From: Chloroflexota bacterium
GTDB taxonomy: Bacteria; Chloroflexota; Anaerolineae; J102
Assembly: GCA_024276255.1 (NCBI GenBank)
Contig: JAJRXO010000318.1
Location: 1 to 6,923 of the forward strand
DNA length: 6,923 nt
Direction: 5' to 3'
Within the stretch, counting starts at the first letter, position 1. Each line of letters starts with the position of its first letter. Position numbers and translations under genes: made by a program. This document shows, in pieces, positions 5,858 through 6,923 of the stretch. The notes beneath the pieces were generated by a model that had not been told where the DNA came from, searched no databases, and saw only the letters and a list, made by a program, of their open reading frames with translations.

Positions 5858-5932
5858 AGGGGGAGAAACTGGCATCATTGTCTGTCTATCAGAAGGCAGC
5901 GCCATCTGTTTGATACTAACTTCTCCGGTGCG

Positions 5933-5967
5933 TCACTCACTCACCATGCTTGATCCATCCATCCATC
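5933..5967 (+). repeat. Tetranucleotide repeats around the start of the iron-sulfur gene
   Basis: (TCAC)x3 at 5933-5944 ends just before the ATG at 5946, and ATCC repeated three times plus ATC lies at 5953-5967 within codons 3-8. Both tracts are short. Length change in the second would shift the reading frame; change in the first would alter only the spacing upstream of the start. Confidence 0.5.
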
Positions 5968-6923
5968 TCACATTGCAGCATCACTTCGGGCGCCGGCAAC
6001 CCGATAGCCAGAGCACGCGCTGTTTGAATGTGCGCCATAAGGACGCTGGTTGCCGCCTGTGCGTGGATCATTGTCCCGTGTCAGCGATCAACCTCAGCGA
6101 ACGGGTGCCCATTATTCCCACCATTGATCCCCAGGCCTGTATTCGTTGTGGCGTCTGCCTGGTCGTCTGCCCCACCGACGTGTTCAGTCAGGCTCTGCCT
6201 CCCGAAGCCACCGTTCTCCGCACAGTCCGCGATTTCCCCCCTGCGCAGGATCTGACCCTCATCTGCCCCCTGCATCCACAGCCTCAGCAAAACCAGGCGC
6301 CTCCCCCTCACGTCATCCGCCATCAACGCTGCCTGGCCGCGCTCAGCCTCCCCCAACTGCTGGCGCTCACGGCCGAAGGCCAACGCCATATCTGGCTGGA
6401 CGACAGCTTCTGCCACGCCTGCCCCATCGGCCGCAACCATGAGATCATGTTGCAAACCCTGATCGGCGGTCGCCATTTGCATGCGGCGTTCGCGCATCCG
6501 CTCACCCTGCACAGCCACACCATGGATGCAGCCCAATTGGCAGCGCCGCACCCGGTTCACATCACTGAGATCACCCGACCTGCGTACACGCGCCGCGGCC
6601 TGTTCAAGGTCCTGGGTCAGGTCGTGCAACAACGCACCTCCGAGATCGTCGACAACCTGTCTTCGCTGCCGCCTACCGGTCCCGTACCGGTGTCCGAACG
6701 CATGCCGCCCCATGTACCCGCCTCCCGCCGGCGGCTGAATCAGCAGGTGCAGGCCCTGGCCGAACAGGGGTCCCCCGGCCAGAGCCAACTCCCCACTGCC
6801 GAAGTCCCCTACGGCAACGTGGCTCTCGCTGCCGATCAATGCAGCGGCTGCCAGCTCTGTGCTCGCTTTTGTCCCACCGCCGCCCTGCACTTCGAGAGCG
6901 CCGCCAGCACTGAGCAACCCGAC
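5946..6923 (+). CDS. Multi-cluster 4Fe-4S ferredoxin-type protein, C-terminus missing
   Basis: The frame stays open to the right edge (326 residues seen). Near the N-terminus C26 and C36-x2-C39-x3-C43-P form one cysteine motif, and C65-x2-C68-x2-C71-x3-C75-P a standard [4Fe-4S] motif, together resembling a two-cluster ferredoxin domain. Residues 107-159 hold four further cysteines (LICP, RCL, then C156-x2-C159-P in FCHACPIG) in a segment I cannot assign. A linker with RRGLFKVLG (about 217-224) and a Pro-rich stretch leads to a third motif, C299-x2-C302-x2-C305-x3-C309-P; a partner motif probably lies beyond the edge. No signal peptide or membrane helix is seen, so it is probably a cytoplasmic electron carrier or an oxidoreductase subunit or accessory protein; the partner is unknown. 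The ATG at 5946 is the likely start, though no ribosome binding site is visible and GTG at 5928 is in frame. It is divergent from rpsF, with no operon partner in view. Confidence 0.82.
   Translation, partial: MLDPSIHLTLQHHFGRRQPDSQSTRCLNVRHKDAGCRLCVDHCPVSAINLSERVPIIPTIDPQACIRCGVCLVVCPTDVFSQALPPEATVLRTVRDFPPAQDLTLICPLHPQPQQNQAPPPHVIRHQRCLAALSLPQLLALTAEGQRHIWLDDSFCHACPIGRNHEIMLQTLIGGRHLHAAFAHPLTLHSHTMDAAQLAAPHPVHITEITRPAYTRRGLFKVLGQVVQQRTSEIVDNLSSLPPTGPVPVSERMPPHVPASRRRLNQQVQALAEQGSPGQSQLPTAEVPYGNVALAADQCSGCQLCARFCPTAALHFESAASTEQPD

Larger units (their letters stand above)
5608..5945. other. Divergent intergenic region between rpsF and the iron-sulfur gene
   Basis: This 338-bp stretch holds no convincing coding frame. 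It contains the rpsF promoter and hairpin-rich leader (minus strand), a consensus -10 box for the plus-strand iron-sulfur gene, and a small hairpin (5782-5797) between the two promoters. The two predicted start sites lie about 130 bp apart and point away from each other, so the promoters do not overlap. Confidence 0.7.

Noticed and set aside
6081..6917. 278-residue minus-strand open frame
   Set aside because: It is the complement of the iron-sulfur gene, which has ordered cysteine motifs. The antisense product is Gly/Ala/Arg-rich with no family signature.
1..6923. tRNA, rRNA, CRISPR array, insertion sequence or phage genes
   Set aside because: No cloverleaf-like segment, regularly spaced repeats, transposase or terminal inverted repeats were seen on either strand.

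Overview
The window looks like a piece of a bacterial chromosome from Chloroflexota, probably Anaerolineae or a relative. This is inferred from the mix of genes: a DUF166 protein, a small alkaline-phosphatase-superfamily metalloenzyme, an LCP lipoprotein with a long Pro/Thr linker, and a membrane-anchored tandem parvulin protein beside rpsF-ssb-rpsR. No 16S or other phylogenetic marker is present, so the assignment is tentative. Nearly all coding lies on the minus strand; one gene on the right is divergent.

Reading in the direction of minus-strand transcription (right to left): a leader of about 120 nt with a plausible sigma-70 promoter (5738-5767) feeds rpsF (S6), ssb and rpsR (S18, zinc-binding type with a long N-terminal tail). 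A hairpin followed by a T-rich tract just after rpsR (4376-4401) looks like the operon's terminator. Next comes a 529-residue membrane-anchored peptidyl-prolyl isomerase (4328-2739) with two parvulin domains, closed by a textbook intrinsic terminator (2688-2720).

A second promoter (2634-2662) starts another minus-strand unit: a very small two-helix membrane protein whose frame appears broken by one base (2590-2374), a DUF166 protein (2329-1568), a metal-dependent hydrolase or mutase of the alkaline phosphatase superfamily (1440-535), and an LytR-CpsA-Psr lipoprotein that runs off the left edge (504-1).

On the plus strand, an iron-sulfur protein (5946 to the right edge, incomplete) is transcribed divergently from rpsF. 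It has two N-terminal ferredoxin-type motifs, a middle region with four further cysteines, and a third [4Fe-4S] motif at the cut edge. The 338-bp divergent intergenic region carries both promoters and several hairpins.

Most of the window is housekeeping: translation, DNA replication and repair, and envelope protein folding. I see no defence system, CRISPR array, tRNA or mobile element. The points most worth checking are the frameshifted small membrane gene, the complementary histidine losses in the two parvulin domains, the unassigned cysteine-rich iron-sulfur protein, and the DUF166/metalloenzyme pairing.
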